Numbered from the stretch's first letter, positions 11,164 to 22,068 are shown. The stretch: DNA of 64,000 nt from Proales similis (GCA_019059635.1 JAGVRJ010000002.1:2356001-2420000), one strand, 5' to 3'. The notes: generated by a model from the sequence alone, not told the origin. Program-made: numbers and translations.

Positions 11164-13466
11164 ATGATTCGATTTTCAGCTTTAACCGTGCTAAAGTCAT
11201 TGCGGCGTCTTGACTCTGCCCTTGCTCGACCCATACTAAATCGGTATGCTGCCAGCAATGTGCCAATAGGATGCAATTCTTCGATGCAGCTACGCAGCAT
11301 TGCTCAGTCGAGGGTTTTGTTTAATGCCGAGTCGAACGAGAGAGTTGTCGAGTCGTCCAAAGAGACGTACGACTTCATGGCCGAGACCAAGCAGCTGTTG
11401 AATATTGTGGCCAAATCGCTCTATTCCGAAAAGGAGGTGTTCGTTCGCGAGCTCATTTCGAATGCGAGCGATGCGATTGAGAAGGCAAAATATGCTCAGC
11501 TGACCAACGCCTCGCTTGCTAATCCTGATATTCCGTACGAGATTCAAATCAGGGCCGACGACATAACCAACACTCTGATCATTCAAGTAACTATTTACAC
11601 AACAAATAGAACACCATCGAACTGATCAAATTGATTTGTCAAAAGGACACCGGAGTGGGCATGAGCAAAGAAGAGCTAATAAAAAATCTGGGCACCATTG
11701 CTCATTCTGGGTCCAAGGCGTTCATGGAAAAGTTGACTAAGGAGGCAGAGAGCAGTCCGAACAACATAATCGGTCAATTTGGCGTCGGTTTCTACTCGGC
11801 GTTTATGGTTGCCGATCGAGTTCAAGTGTTTAGCAAGTCAATAAAACCTGACGAGCCTGCGTTCGAGTGGTCCTCTTCCGGGTAAGTTGCTGCTGCTCAT
11901 CTCCTTCTCTCTTCAGATCGCTCGACTCTGCATCCTCTTAGTGACGGCACCTATGAGATAAGCCAGGCCGAAGGAGTGCAACGAGGCACCAAAATAATTC
12001 TTCATCTAAAAGAGGACTGCAACGAGTTTGCAAAAGAGCGTAAAATCAGAGGTGAGCTTACAACGAATCAAAGTCCACAGGCCTTTTTACCATCGGCCTG
12101 TCCTCTTCAAAGACATTGTCAACAAGTACAGCAATTTTGTGGGCTTCCCGATCATTGTCAACGGCGAACGAACCAATCTGATTCAGGTAAAGGTCCAGTT
12201 AGAAGTGAAAAATTGCAAGTTTTTCATGATGGTCATTGACAGCCAATTTGGACCGAGGACGCGAAAAATGTCACCCAAGAGCAGCACGAAGAGTTCTATC
12301 GCTTCCTGGGCAATATGGACAAACCGCGCTACATATTCCAGTACAAAACTGACGCGCCACTGAACATCCGGGCTCTGTTCTATGTGCCGGAGTTCAAGCC
12401 AATGCCGACGGACATAAGCCAAGAAGGCGACGTGGGCGTCTCTCTCTACAGCAAGAAGGTTCTCATATTGTCCAAAGCGAATCAAATTGTGCCCAGGTGG
12501 ATGCGATTCTTGAAAGGCGTTGTGGACAGCGAAGATATTCCCTTGAATTTGTCGCGCGAGCTTCTCCAAGACAGCAACATCATACGCAAGATCAGAACCA
12601 TTCTCACTCAGCGGTTCATTCGATTCCTAAACGAACAGGCCAACGAAGACGTTGAAAAGTTCAAACAGTTCTATCAGGATTACAGTCTTTACTTTAAAGA
12701 AGCCCTGATGAGAGTTAGCGAGCAGCACGAGAAAGAAGAGATTGCCTCGCTGCTGCGGTTCGAAACCAACAAGACCGAGCCCGGCGTCTCAATTACTCTG
12801 GCCGAGTACATAAGTCGAATGAAAGAAGGGCAAAAGGAAATATTGTTTTTCGCGGCGCCGAGCCGTCAGCTGGCCATCAACAGTCCTTACTTTGAAACGA
12901 TCAAGAAGAAGGACGTGGAAGTCTTGCTGCTGTTCGAGCCCTACGACGAGATGATCATCATGCAGTTGAACCAGTTCAAGAACAAGAACTTGGTGGGCAT
13001 CGAGCAAGAGCTCTCGCGCGACAAGCACAAGGACGATACAATAATAGAAGGTGACTCCCGAAGTTTGACCAATGACCAAGCTCGCGAGCTCAAGGATTGG
13101 CTCAAGAGCAGTTTGGCGAACAAAATAAAAAATGTGAAAATCACAAATCAACTCGACACGCATCCGTGTGTGGTCAGCACCGAGAACATGGGCGTGGTTC
13201 GTCATTTGATTCGCACAAGCTACTTTCAACGCGAGAAGATCGCTGACTTTTACAACGCAATCAACTTGACGCTGGAAATAAATCCGAAAAGCGGTTTGAT
13301 CAAATCGCTCTACGGCCTGCATAAGAGAGACGCCGACCTGGCCAAGGCGATCGCCGAGCAGCTGCTCGACAACTCGCTTGTCAACGCCGGTCTCATAGAC
13401 GATCCGCGTCTGGTGCTCAGCAATCTCAACAAGATACTCGAACGAACCCTAGAGACCAAGAACTAG
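11164..13466 (+). CDS. TRAP1: TRAP1, mitochondrial HSP90 chaperone
   Basis: TRAP1 is the ATP-driven HSP90 of the mitochondrial matrix. The start at 11164 gives a basic, Ser/Leu-rich presequence ([20 protein letters not shown]). The Bergerat ATP fold follows: [20 protein letters not shown] with [16 protein letters not shown] just after an intron, and [20 protein letters not shown]. Three or four short introns lie before 12250; everything after about 12240 is one exon, with the middle-domain block [33 protein letters not shown]-like [18 protein letters not shown], and the C-terminal dimerisation region ending [12 protein letters not shown]. There is no MEEVD tail, as expected for the mitochondrial form. 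An AATAAA at 13514 closes it 110 bp before the convergent SLC35 gene. Confidence 0.96.
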
Positions 13467-13575
13467 CTATCTCCCTACTAGCGATTGAGAAGCAGCTTTT
13501 TATCAATTTAAGAAATAAAACTGACCAAGAAAAGTCGAATTCGGTCGTTTGATTATTCTGTTTATTCCTAGGCAC

Positions 13576-14658
13576 TTAGAATTTGTAGAAGAGTACCTTT
13601 TGCCAGAGCGGGCTCTGGCCGGATTGGCGCTTCGCATTTCTGGCCTCTACGATGTTGTTGAAGAGGACGAGAAGAGTGCTCGAAATGACACAAACGGCGC
13701 CGACCACTTTTAGCCACTCGGGCACGATTGCCAATAGCACGAATTGAAACATGAACACGAATATTAAATCCACTGTTCTGAATATTGATATTTTGGCCGC
13801 TTGATCGTATTTGAGTGCAAGCGTCAAGAATATTTGCGAGCCGATTCCGACCAATGCTCCGAACACGGCCACACAAAACTGGGAGAGAAAGTCGGCCGGA
13901 AGATGCTTCAAATTGTCCAGCAGCTGGCTCTTGCCTGTGAACAGCATCACTGTGGAAATTAGAACGCAGGCGGGCAGGCCGAATAAGGCTGCGTACAAAG
14001 TTTGAATAGAATAGTCGCATTTGTGTCGTACCAGCTTTCGAGTGATGATGCTGCCGAACGAGACAAAGAATATGTCCGTGGAGGCCAAGAAAATGCCCAA
14101 TGAGTAGGTCCACTGGTGCAAGGGCGCCGGGGTCGGCAGAGCCACATCACTTGGAAGTGTGTCATTCAAATGAAAAATTGAATTAATTAGAAACTTTGGC
14201 TGCGATATGAGCGCGACGCCGATTAAAGTAAAGCTCAGCGCCACTAGATGAATCATCGAGAGCATTTCGCCGAGTAGAACTCTGGCCAGCAGAGCGGTCA
14301 CGATCGTGTTTGTGTGTCGAAGTGAAGACACGTCAGACGGATCAATAAGCAGAGCGGCGTTATTGGCGCACAAAAGGCCCAGACTGTTGAGAATGCCAAA
14401 GAGAATGAGGAATCCTCTTTGCTTGGGCTCACCCAGAAGCTTGATGCCTTTTCGCTTCGCAATAAAAGCGGTGATTAGGACTTGAAAGAAGTATCTCAAG
14501 AAGACCTGATCACTGGCAGTCAAGAGATGATTCTTTCTCACCAAAGTCATTGACAATGTGCTGCAAAAGCCAGAAAGAAGTGCCAGTAATTCACCTCTAA
14601 TGGACAGCAGCCAACTAAATGAGCCACATGGGCTTTCTAATTTGTTCTCGTTTTTCAT
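13576..14658 (-). CDS. EamA/SLC35G1-like drug-metabolite-transporter superfamily protein
   Basis: This intronless gene of about 360 residues has around ten membrane spans arranged as two EamA repeats. Family blocks include LALLSGFCSTLSMTLVRKNH, FLRYFFQVLITAFI, NTIVTALLARVLLGE with a following IGVALISQP, and in the second repeat GALVGIGSQIFLTLALKYDQ, RTVDLIFVFMFQFVLL and VVGAVCVISSTLLVLFN. The order and spacing best match SLC35G1, a membrane protein of secretory or plasma membranes with uncertain substrate. The ATG at 14658 is used; an upstream TTG in frame is not a likely start. Poly(A) signal on the minus strand at about 13561-13566 lies within 50 bp of the TRAP1 signal, so the two 3' ends nearly abut. 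Confidence 0.85.
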   Translation of the reverse strand: MKNENKLESPCGSFSWLLSIRGELLALLSGFCSTLSMTLVRKNHLLTASDQVFLRYFFQVLITAFIAKRKGIKLLGEPKQRGFLILFGILNSLGLLCANNAALLIDPSDVSSLRHTNTIVTALLARVLLGEMLSMIHLVALSFTLIGVALISQPKFLINSIFHLNDTLPSDVALPTPAPLHQWTYSLGIFLASTDIFFVSFGSIITRKLVRHKCDYSIQTLYAALFGLPACVLISTVMLFTGKSQLLDNLKHLPADFLSQFCVAVFGALVGIGSQIFLTLALKYDQAAKISIFRTVDLIFVFMFQFVLLAIVPEWLKVVGAVCVISSTLLVLFNNIVEARNAKRQSGQSPLWQKVLFYKF

Positions 14659-15135
14659 TTTTTTTTTGATTATTTTCAAGGTTTGGAAACACCCAGTGAG
14701 ACTTAATTCAACCTTGGTCTTTTGATCTTATGGTTTAGACTCACTTGAAAGTCGAGTGCTTCATCACAAAGATAACGGCCCTAGCAGACGGGCTCTTGCG
14801 AATTGTAGCCAAAAAGTGACAAGTGTTCGATGCATTTCTCCTTGCCAAGCAATTTTGGACACTCGCTAAAAAGCAGCTTATCGTCTTTTAGTTCAAACGT
14901 AAAGAAAACAAAATTGATAAAAAAAAAGATCTTGTTTTACGAGAAAAAACGAGATTCGGATTTGACTCGGTTTGTTTTGCAATAAAGCGAAGCAAACGCA
15001 TAATTGCGCGTTTGCTTACATGCCAGTGTTCAAGACGCTTTGAGTCTACGCGCGGCCTGTCTTTGATAATTTAAAGAAGAGAACACTTGGCAGAGTTGAC
15101 AGCCCAGAGCTGCGATCGATCGAAGAAGTCGGAAA
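14659..15135. other. Intergenic, divergent SLC35G1-like/SAMM50 upstream region
   Basis: 477 bp of AT-rich DNA. I see no open frame or RNA gene worth calling. Confidence 0.5.
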
Positions 15136-17058
15136 ATGTCAAATGGAATTGACTTTAAAAATGTTAAGGTAATCTCAATCGAACCTGAATCGGACTTGTT
15201 TGCTCAGCGTTCATGGTGCTGGTTTCAAAAGACTCATGTGGAAAATGTTAAAATTTCGGGTTTAATTAAAACAGACGAGGCCTACATTCGCAATCAACTT
15301 GGCGAGCTACTTGCCAGCAGCAATTTCGAACAGCTTTTGGAACGAGCTGATTTGTTTCGAAAGAAACTGCTGCGCATGGGCTGTTTCAAGTCTGTGGACG
15401 CAATAATCGAAGCTGGTTTGTGAAAATAGTCGAATTGCTTCTCTACGAGCATAAGACGAGCTTAACAATCGATTAATTGAAAGGCAAGAACTCGAATGGC
15501 TATCAAGTCATTATGGAGGTCGAAGAGCTGGGCCCGGTCGGCGGCGGAATTCATACAAGTGTCGGCAACAACGAGGGTTCTGTGGTAGATTGACTTGGTC
15601 ACAACTTGCGCTTCTCTCGTCTGATCAGCCGGTCTAGAGCTCGTCGATATTTTTTCCAAATTTGATGGGAAAAGGAGAGAAACTGAGCGTCGAGTACACC
15701 CAAGGAACCAGACAGCATGTCGATTATAGAGTGAACTTCTCGACGCCGTTCTCTCTTGATCCGGCCAACCAGTAAGTTCGAGACCAGAGATGACACTCTG
15801 CTATTAAGAATAAACGCTCCGCTTTGCAGAGTTTCTGCCTCTCTCTTTCGAACTTCAAATGACTTTTCGTGGAGCAAATTTCAAGAGTCGATGAACGGCT
15901 TCTCAATCGACATCATGGTAAGGCTTTTTCCGCGTGCAAAACCGACTCGATTTCATGAAATGCTGTCTAATCAGAAACCGTACCGCCTGAGTGTCGGAGA
16001 AAAGAGTGAAATAGCCGGTTCGCATGTGTTCACCTACGAGGCCGTCTGGAGAAATCTGCAGTCGTATCTTGACTCGCCATTCGTCGTCCGAGAAGACAGT
16101 GGCCACTCATTTAAATCGTCGATTCGCGTAACTTTATAAACCACACAGCACTGGTTCGACCTCCTCAAATCAACGACAAATAGTACACAAATCTGATCGA
16201 TCGACGAGACAACAACGCGTTGGCCTCCAACGGCGGCTACCTTCGAAGCAGTCTAGAGCTGGCCGGTCTAGCCGGCGATGTAAAATTCATGCGTCTCAAC
16301 TCCGAGTATCATTACACGCGCACATTCTTCAAGTATTTCGTGAGTACCTCATTCGGTCAAAGTGAGGCGAGCAGCAGCCAGATTTATTAAAACGGCAATA
16401 GACAGCCCAACTGGCTCTCTCCAAAGGAATGGTCCTGCCATGGGGCGATCAAAAACGAGTGCCGATTAATGATCGCTTTTTCCTCGGCGGTCCTCTCACA
16501 CTTCGCGGCTTCTCTAACCGGGGCGCTGGGCCTCAAGAAAACGGTGCGCTCTGCTTGTTCTCACTCGTGACTCGGTGCGATTGACTCAGTTGACTTGGAT
16601 ATAGGAACCGCTCTGGGCAACACGGCATTTTGGCTGGCGGGCCTGCATCTCTACACGCCTCTACCATTCTTGCATCGTCACGAGCGTTTGAGCTCTTGGT
16701 TCAAGACTCATTCGTTTGTCAACTTTGGAAATGTGTTTTCGGCCAATCAGCTTCGTAAGGCGCATTTCAAACGACAAAAAAAATTAAAATGTTCTGACTG
16801 TGTTTTAGTTGAGGAGCCAAATCAGCGAACCTCAATCTTCACTGAGAATGTTCGAATGTCGGTCGGCACCGGTCTGGTAATCGCGTTCGGCAACATTGCT
16901 CGAGTCGAGTTGAATTACGTTCTTCCGTTGTGGAAGATGCGAAGTGACCGGTAAGTTGAAAACGGAGAAAACACAACACTTTCAAGATCATCACTTTCTC
17001 CCTTTTATTTAGAAGTGTGAAAGGATTTCAGTTCGGCATCGGAATAAACTTCAACTAG
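15136..17058 (+). CDS. SAMM50: SAMM50, mitochondrial outer-membrane beta-barrel assembly protein
   Basis: SAMM50 is the Omp85-family core of the sorting and assembly machinery and also contacts MICOS. About eight exons with 50-80 nt introns. The N-terminal POTRA domain is in exon 1 (VENVKISGLIKTDEAYIRNQ to LLRMGCFKSVDAII). Barrel exons include HVFTYEAVWRNLQSYLDSPF, NALASNGGYLRSSLELAGLA, and the Omp85 signature loop FFLGGPLTLRGFSNRGAGP with the conserved R-G-F. The penultimate exon holds MSVGTGLVIAFGNIARVELN; the last exon is only SVKGFQFGIGINFN and TAG at 17056-17058, a typical C-terminal beta-signal. AATAAA follows at 17084. A second copy of the last exon lies at 17707-17820. Confidence 0.93.
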
Positions 17059-17114
17059 ACTTATTACTTTTTTGCGATTAGCGAATAAAGCAAAACTAAG
17101 GCGGCGAGCAAGCG

Positions 17115-17655
17115 TCGTTTGGCACTCTATTTTCCACTTCTATCTTGTAGAGCAGAGTCTATTTTGTCTTTTAAAAAAGTTTAAGCTTGCTGGCACAGAA
17201 ACCAGCCGAGATATCCTCGACCGAATAAGCCAGCTTGAGTCCCTTGCTCCTAGACTTAAGTTTTTCTTGGACGGCATTTTTCGGCATCGTTTGGCACTAT
17301 TTTTTACCACTTTATCTTGTAGAGCAGGGTCTCTTCTAGCTTTTCCTGAAGTTTCAGCTTGCTGGCTAAAAAATTGGTCGAGATGCCTCGAATTTATTTC
17401 CTGGCCTAAGTCCCTTGGACCTGGACTACAGGTCTATATCAGCCGGCATCTTTCGGCATCGTTTGGCACTATTTTTTACCACTTATCTTGTAGAGCAGGG
17501 TCTCTTCTAGCTTTTCCTGAAGTTTCAGCTTTCTGGCTAAAAAATTGGCCGAGATATCCTGGACTTTATTTCCTGGCCTAAGTCCCTTGGACCTGGACTA
17601 CAGGTCTATATCGGCCGGCATCTTTCGGCATCGTTTGGCACTATTTTTTACAACT
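17115..17655. repeat. 172-bp tandem repeat array (about 3.1 units)
   Basis: The anchor TCGTTTGGCAC recurs at 17115, 17287, 17459 and 17631, a spacing of exactly 172 bp each time. Units 2 and 3 are nearly identical (shared words include GTAGAGCAGGGTCTCTTCTA and AAGTCCCTTGGACCTGGACT); unit 1 is clearly more diverged; unit 4 breaks off after about 25 bp. The array starts directly at the end of the first copy of the SAMM50 3' segment and ends at a fragment resembling the SAMM50 penultimate exon. Translations across it are not meaningful. Confidence 0.9.
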
Positions 17656-17695
17656 GAGAATTTTCGAATTTTGGTAGGCACCTGTCTGTTCATCG
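17653..17695 (+). pseudogene. Decayed fragment of SAMM50 penultimate exon
   Basis: The stretch ACTGAGAATTTTCGAATTTT and its continuation match 16841-16884 of the SAMM50 penultimate exon with about seven substitutions in 41 positions. The rest of that exon and most of the following intron (16885 to about 17003) are absent here, so the fragment is broken. Confidence 0.75.
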
Positions 17696-17706
17696 TTTAT
17701 ATCGCA

Positions 17707-17820
17707 TTTATTTAGAAGTGTGCAAGGATTTCAGTTCGGCATCGGAATAAACTTCAACTAGACTTTTTACTTATTTTGCGATTAGCGAATAAAGCAAAAC
17801 TCAGGCGGCGAGCAAGCGTC
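17707..17820 (+). repeat. Second copy of SAMM50 terminal exon and 3' UTR
   Basis: This segment repeats 17004-17116 about 703 bp downstream with only a handful of changes. It keeps the AG acceptor (17714-17715), the whole terminal reading frame with one residue change (SVQGFQFGIGINFN for SVKGFQFGIGINFN), TAG, and AATAAA at 17788-17793. It could therefore act as an alternative SAMM50 last exon. Its right end is also the coding end of FUZ on the other strand. Confidence 0.85.
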
Positions 17821-19530
17821 CCAAGTTTTCTCTGGTCACTTGTCTCAGACTACGGGTGGGAATCTTAGAGTTGTAAAGCGCATAGAACTCGTAACTATCG
17901 TTGACCAAAGCGTAGCATTTGAAGCTGGAAATGAGGATGTAACCTTCGAGGCAGCGGGTGCTCTCTTTGTTCGGGTCTAGATTGGTTCGAATTAAATAAT
18001 GAATGGCGCCCAAGATGCAATTCATCTGTTCACCTTGGCTTGCATCTTGTTGATTTGAAATCGATTTGGTTTGAGAGAGTTTGCGGAAATGCGAATTTGC
18101 CAGTTGAACGTAGCAGCGGCGGAGCGTCTCAAATCGATGACTGGCCTCGTCTAGAAAACAGCAAGGTGACGCAATAAGTTGACGTTTGATCGAATGGCGT
18201 AATTGTTTAAATACTTTTCGAGAGAGAAGCATGCAGTTTGTCGCTTGGACAAAGAGAGCTCGTGCAGCATTTGAACGCTCGATTAATGAGCAGAAACCTG
18301 CTCGATGGGTCATTTTTAGCGGATGAAATTGGCAATTTGAAAATTTGTTTTACTTACGCGAGCATGTTTTGCTCAATGTCGACTTTCAGAGCCAAATTGC
18401 GCGGAACGTATTCTTTAAGGTTGACGAGCTCGTCGTAAATAGGATGCCACGCGCCCAGAACCTGCTTTGCTGTTTAGTCATTTGGAATCGATGATTATCT
18501 TTGGCTGGTTTACGGTCGACTCAATTTGATCGATGAACGGGCGCTCAGAGCAGACAAAGCACAGTGTCGTGTAGTTGCGGCAAAGGTCGAGAGTAACAAG
18601 GCGCAGCGGTTGCTTTAGATTGGCGAAAGCAGTGAACTGCTAGTTAAAGCCTTTGCTAAATAGACTTGGTTCACTTACGTGTGGGTTTTTGTAGGGCAGA
18701 TAGACTGGGACGTCTCGGTAGGAGGCGTTGCTCATCGACACACACAATAGACTGATGAGGTATGTCTCGACTGGATTGAATTGCCACCAGTTTTCAGACG
18801 CGGTCACTATTCGGCCTTCAAGAAGTAAACAGCCGTAGCTCGAGTTCACTGCCACACATGAGCTTTCCAAAGCGCTCTTCGATTCGAGTCGCCTTTTTAA
18901 GGGAAGTTGTCGCCTGCTGTGAATAGTCAAATCAAACCTGGAATTTAGGCAGACCACTTAGGAGCATCAAATCAGTGCAGCCTGTCAAGTAGCCACCGAA
19001 CAGATCGAAGCGAGCCGTAGGCGAAAGAAGCGAATCGACTAAACTAAACGCTGCCTGTTGTTCTTTTAAAAGTCAGAATTTCAGAAAAAGACGATCGGCC
19101 GATTGCTGACCTGAATATCGCGGCGAAATATTTCCAGATTCTCAATTTCAAGCAAATCTTCAAGTCCATAAATGAACACGAGCGAGTCAAAGATGAGATC
19201 GAGTTTTCGCAGGCTCAGATTCTCGTCCGTTTGCCGTCCGCTCTCAATCAATATGAGTATCAAGCGCGAGTGATACTTTTTCCACACAATCTGCAACTGA
19301 CATTTGTCGGCCGAGTGCATTCGGAAGCCGAAATTCTCGCCGTAAGTGTAGATTGTGTTGAGCATGTTGTTTATATGCATCGGCATCTTCATGTGCGTAA
19401 AGCATTAAGCCTCCGGAAAAGGGTTGAAAATTCGAATGCCTACCGATTTCTCGGGCGGATAGGAACGAGTAAAGAGCTGCAGGCCATCAGAAGCTTGATG
19501 GCAGCTAAGATGACAATCGGCCGGTTCCAT
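17801..19530 (-). CDS. FUZ: FUZ, fuzzy planar-cell-polarity/ciliogenesis effector
   Basis: FUZ joins INTU and WDPCP in the CPLANE complex that loads IFT-A machinery at ciliary basal bodies. The start ATG (19528-19530) opens MEPADCHLSCHQASDGLQLF followed by TRSYPPEKS. Later exons read MHINNMLNTIYTYGENFGFR, LQIVWKKYHSRLILILI, LDLIFDSLVFIYGLEDLLEI with NLEIFRRDIQ, LEGRIVTASENWWQFNP, DVPVYLPYKNPH, and a last exon with RRCYVQLANSHFRKL and LEGYILISSFKCYALVN ending NLGRLLAA. These follow vertebrate FUZ blocks (VWKSFHDSITL, GLEEL, GRVVAATEGWW, DYPVYLPHG) in order. Its stop (17801-17803) lies inside the copied SAMM50 segment. It shows this animal keeps ciliary polarity machinery. Confidence 0.88.
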
Positions 19531-19799
19531 TGCTTTTCTCGTCTAATTCAGCATCCAGAAATGAAAATTCAAATCTTGACCAGCGGCTACTTGAAACATG
19601 AAATGTTCGTTGTCATGACAACCGCCAAAGCTGACCATCCTGGCGAATTAAGGTCGAGAAGCGCAGGGCAAGTTGTCCGCCAACTAAATTCATGAACTCG
19701 ACATTGGAGAAAAGAATTGAATGTAGTTTTCGTTTTATTTTTTTAAGTGCACATATAGCGAACTAGAGAAGAAGAAGATAAGCAAAAACAAACAGATGT

Positions 19800-21413
19800 T
19801 CAGGCCAACTGTGGAAGGAACGCCTCCTTTGGTATTTTGTCCTTGAAGTCACAAAGCAAACAAACGAACGATTAAACATGAAGGGAAAAGAAAACTTCAA
19901 CTGCATGTGACTTTACCTTGTTTTCGATGAACGCCTGTGCAGCTTGATCGAAATTCCAGCCGGCGTGCTCGAGGCAGTACTTTGACCATTCCAGATTGAG
20001 GCCTGACTTGGCGGAAAACTCTTTGAGCATCAACTCTTGCGGATTGGCTACCGCTGGGGTGGCTGCAGCAGCAGCGAAATCGGATGGGGGTGCACTGGTT
20101 GCTATCGAGGAGGTGGCTGGCTCGGCTGTCGCTGGCTGACTTTTGATCGCCTTGAAATATGTCTCGAACTGGTCGGCAGTGATGTTAGATATGTTGAATT
20201 GTTCGTTGACAATTTTCATGTAGCTGGTCGCGTCCGGTACACAGACGATCACTCGGCTAAAGTTACGCAGAGTCGGCTGTGCAGCTCCGCTCTCGCCTTC
20301 ACGGAACACGCCTTTCAAGCTCACGCTTATTAAGCAAGGCTGTTGGGCTCAGATTAGTGGCCTATTTGATTTGATTCATTTAAAAGCGGTTCACTCACGC
20401 TAAAGTAGAGAATGTCAAATTTGAACGAATTGGGCAAGTGCTCTGTTGCAGGCAGCTTGCGTATCAGACTTATGGCGTCAATGTGGCTTGTCTGCAGCAT
20501 CTTAAAGCGTCTCTCGCGGTTATATTCTTTGATCAGATGCTTCTTAATGGTCGTCATTCAGGTCATGGTTGACTCAAGTTGGCTTACCGTCGTTGGCGAG
20601 AACGCGTTTTAAATTCCTGCTCTCTTTGACGAGATCTTCGTCGAATTTGTAGTTGCGATGCGAAATTGGATTTTTCATGGTCAACGAGAGCGAGAACGTA
20701 GCCCGAGGATGATAGACCGAAAGCAGTTCGTCTCGATTCGAATCGAACACAGTAAAGTACCTATTTCGAATGGCGAACTTTACTGCTGAACTGCAAAGAA
20801 AAGCAGCCAGCAGCTGGCACCGATTTGAATTACTTTTGAAAAAAGTCAATCAATATTTTGAATTCGCCATCGGACACATCGGCCGGTTTGCAGAATGGCA
20901 ACGATGCCAACAGAGGTTTCGGCGCATTTTCGTCTGGCTCACCTATCTTAAGCCGCGGCGCGTTCAGTCGAAACATGCTCTGAACACAATTGCGTTCAAA
21001 CGGATTTGAACTGGACCGAATTCAACTAAAGCTACTCACCGAGTTCTTTAGCTTTTTCAGCGCTTTTTTATTCAATTTCTTTTGTTTCTTCTTGTTTATT
21101 CCTCGACTGGTCTCGTTGGCCATCATCACGTCGGGCTGCTCCTCATCTTCGACCATGCGAATTACGTTCGCTAGAATGCCAGCTGATATTCAAATCTCGA
21201 GTCGACTGCTCGTAGATGCCACACTTACGGGTAAATACCGACTTTCGTCCTTTATCGTTCAGCAGCACATTTCGGCCTTTTTGTTTTATCACTTGACCGT
21301 TTGAGTCAAAGTTCTGGTGCCTGTTCCCTAGAACAACCGCAATTTTTATTTCGATCAAAGAAACCAAAATTTGAACCGGTGAGCTCACGATTTCTGTTCT
21401 TTTTCTTCGCCAT
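19800..21413 (-). CDS. NXF-family mRNA export factor lacking the RNA-binding half
   Basis: NXF1/TAP exports mRNA through nuclear pores. The C-terminal half is clear: the NTF2-like domain (KILIDFFQK, YFTVFDSNRDELLSVYHPRA, DLVKESRNLKRVLAND, then SHIDAISLIRKLPATEHLPN, SVSLKGVFREGE, FSRVIVCVPDATSYMKIVNE) and a UBA-like TAP-C domain (EFSAKSGLNLEWSKYCLEHA, AFIENK) finishing DKIPKEAFLPQLA, like GEIPEVAFMK in NXF1. The N-terminus is only a short basic region (MAKKKNRNRN, later KKKQKKLNKKALKKLKNS). No RRM or leucine-rich repeats are visible in any exon or intron between 20880 and 21413, so the protein is about 400 residues against about 620 in NXF1. Stop at 19800-19802. Confidence 0.85.
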
Positions 21414-22068
21414 TTTGTTATGTCTATTTATCGAACTAGTTCCATAGAGCAGGAATCGAACGTTGCAGTTTGGCGCGTCTTTTCTGGGCCCGATTCGACG
21501 AACAGTTGACTTAGTCTTTCAGTCGGGTGCGAACTTAAACTAAACTTAGGCCCGCGTTCGGTTTGCCTTTACTTCCACATGAATTTCGTGTATACTCGTC
21601 GCTCAGCTAACTTGACATTGGCAGTTGCGAAACAAACTTTGTGTCTTTGGGGTTTTTTTTTTCAAAAATACAGAGGCAATTGGTGTTTGGCCCAAGTCTG
21701 GCCAATGAGTCGAAACGAGGCCGACATTTAGATGGAAAGAGCACTCCTCTTGTAACAAGTTTGCATAGTGGCTTGATCAGTTTGCATATTATTCATTTAG
21801 GGTGGGTCCGGTGTGATGTTGCTCTTGGGTCATAGGTTTAGAGCAGACGGCGCGAAAGGCCGAGGTGAGTTGATTAACGCCTCTGATTGGCTCGGCATCG
21901 AAACGACATTTATTTAAAATGCTAATCAGAACAATCGGAAGGCTTGACCGTGCCCAGTTGGCCGGAGTGCGCGGGGCAAATGGTGAATAAACGACCGCGA
22001 GGCATAGAAAAGCTTCAAGCAGAGTAGCCATTCAGTGCACATAGCGACAAGTCTGAAACATCATCGTC
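21414..22068. other. Intergenic, divergent NXF/secreted-protein upstream region
   Basis: 655 bp without a supported gene. Short open frames on both strands overlap one another. It should contain both promoters; no clear TATA box stands at the expected place before 22069. Confidence 0.45.

Noticed and set aside
12183-13322. Minus-strand frames opposite TRAP1
   Set aside because: They lie antisense to conserved HSP90 coding sequence and have no family content.
13568-14113. Minus-strand 181-codon frame overlapping the SLC35G1-like gene
   Set aside because: It is another frame of the same strand; the transporter frame has clear membrane spans and family motifs.
17072-17581. Long plus-strand frame across the 172-bp array
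   Set aside because: The period is not a multiple of three and the frame begins in the SAMM50 3' UTR; its apparent repeats are translations of the array.
17115-17655. Possible CRISPR-like array
   Set aside because: The repeats are contiguous 172-bp units without unique spacers, in an animal nuclear genome.
21440-21475. TTCGATTCC T-loop-like word on the minus strand
   Set aside because: The flanking bases do not pair as a T stem and no A box precedes it.
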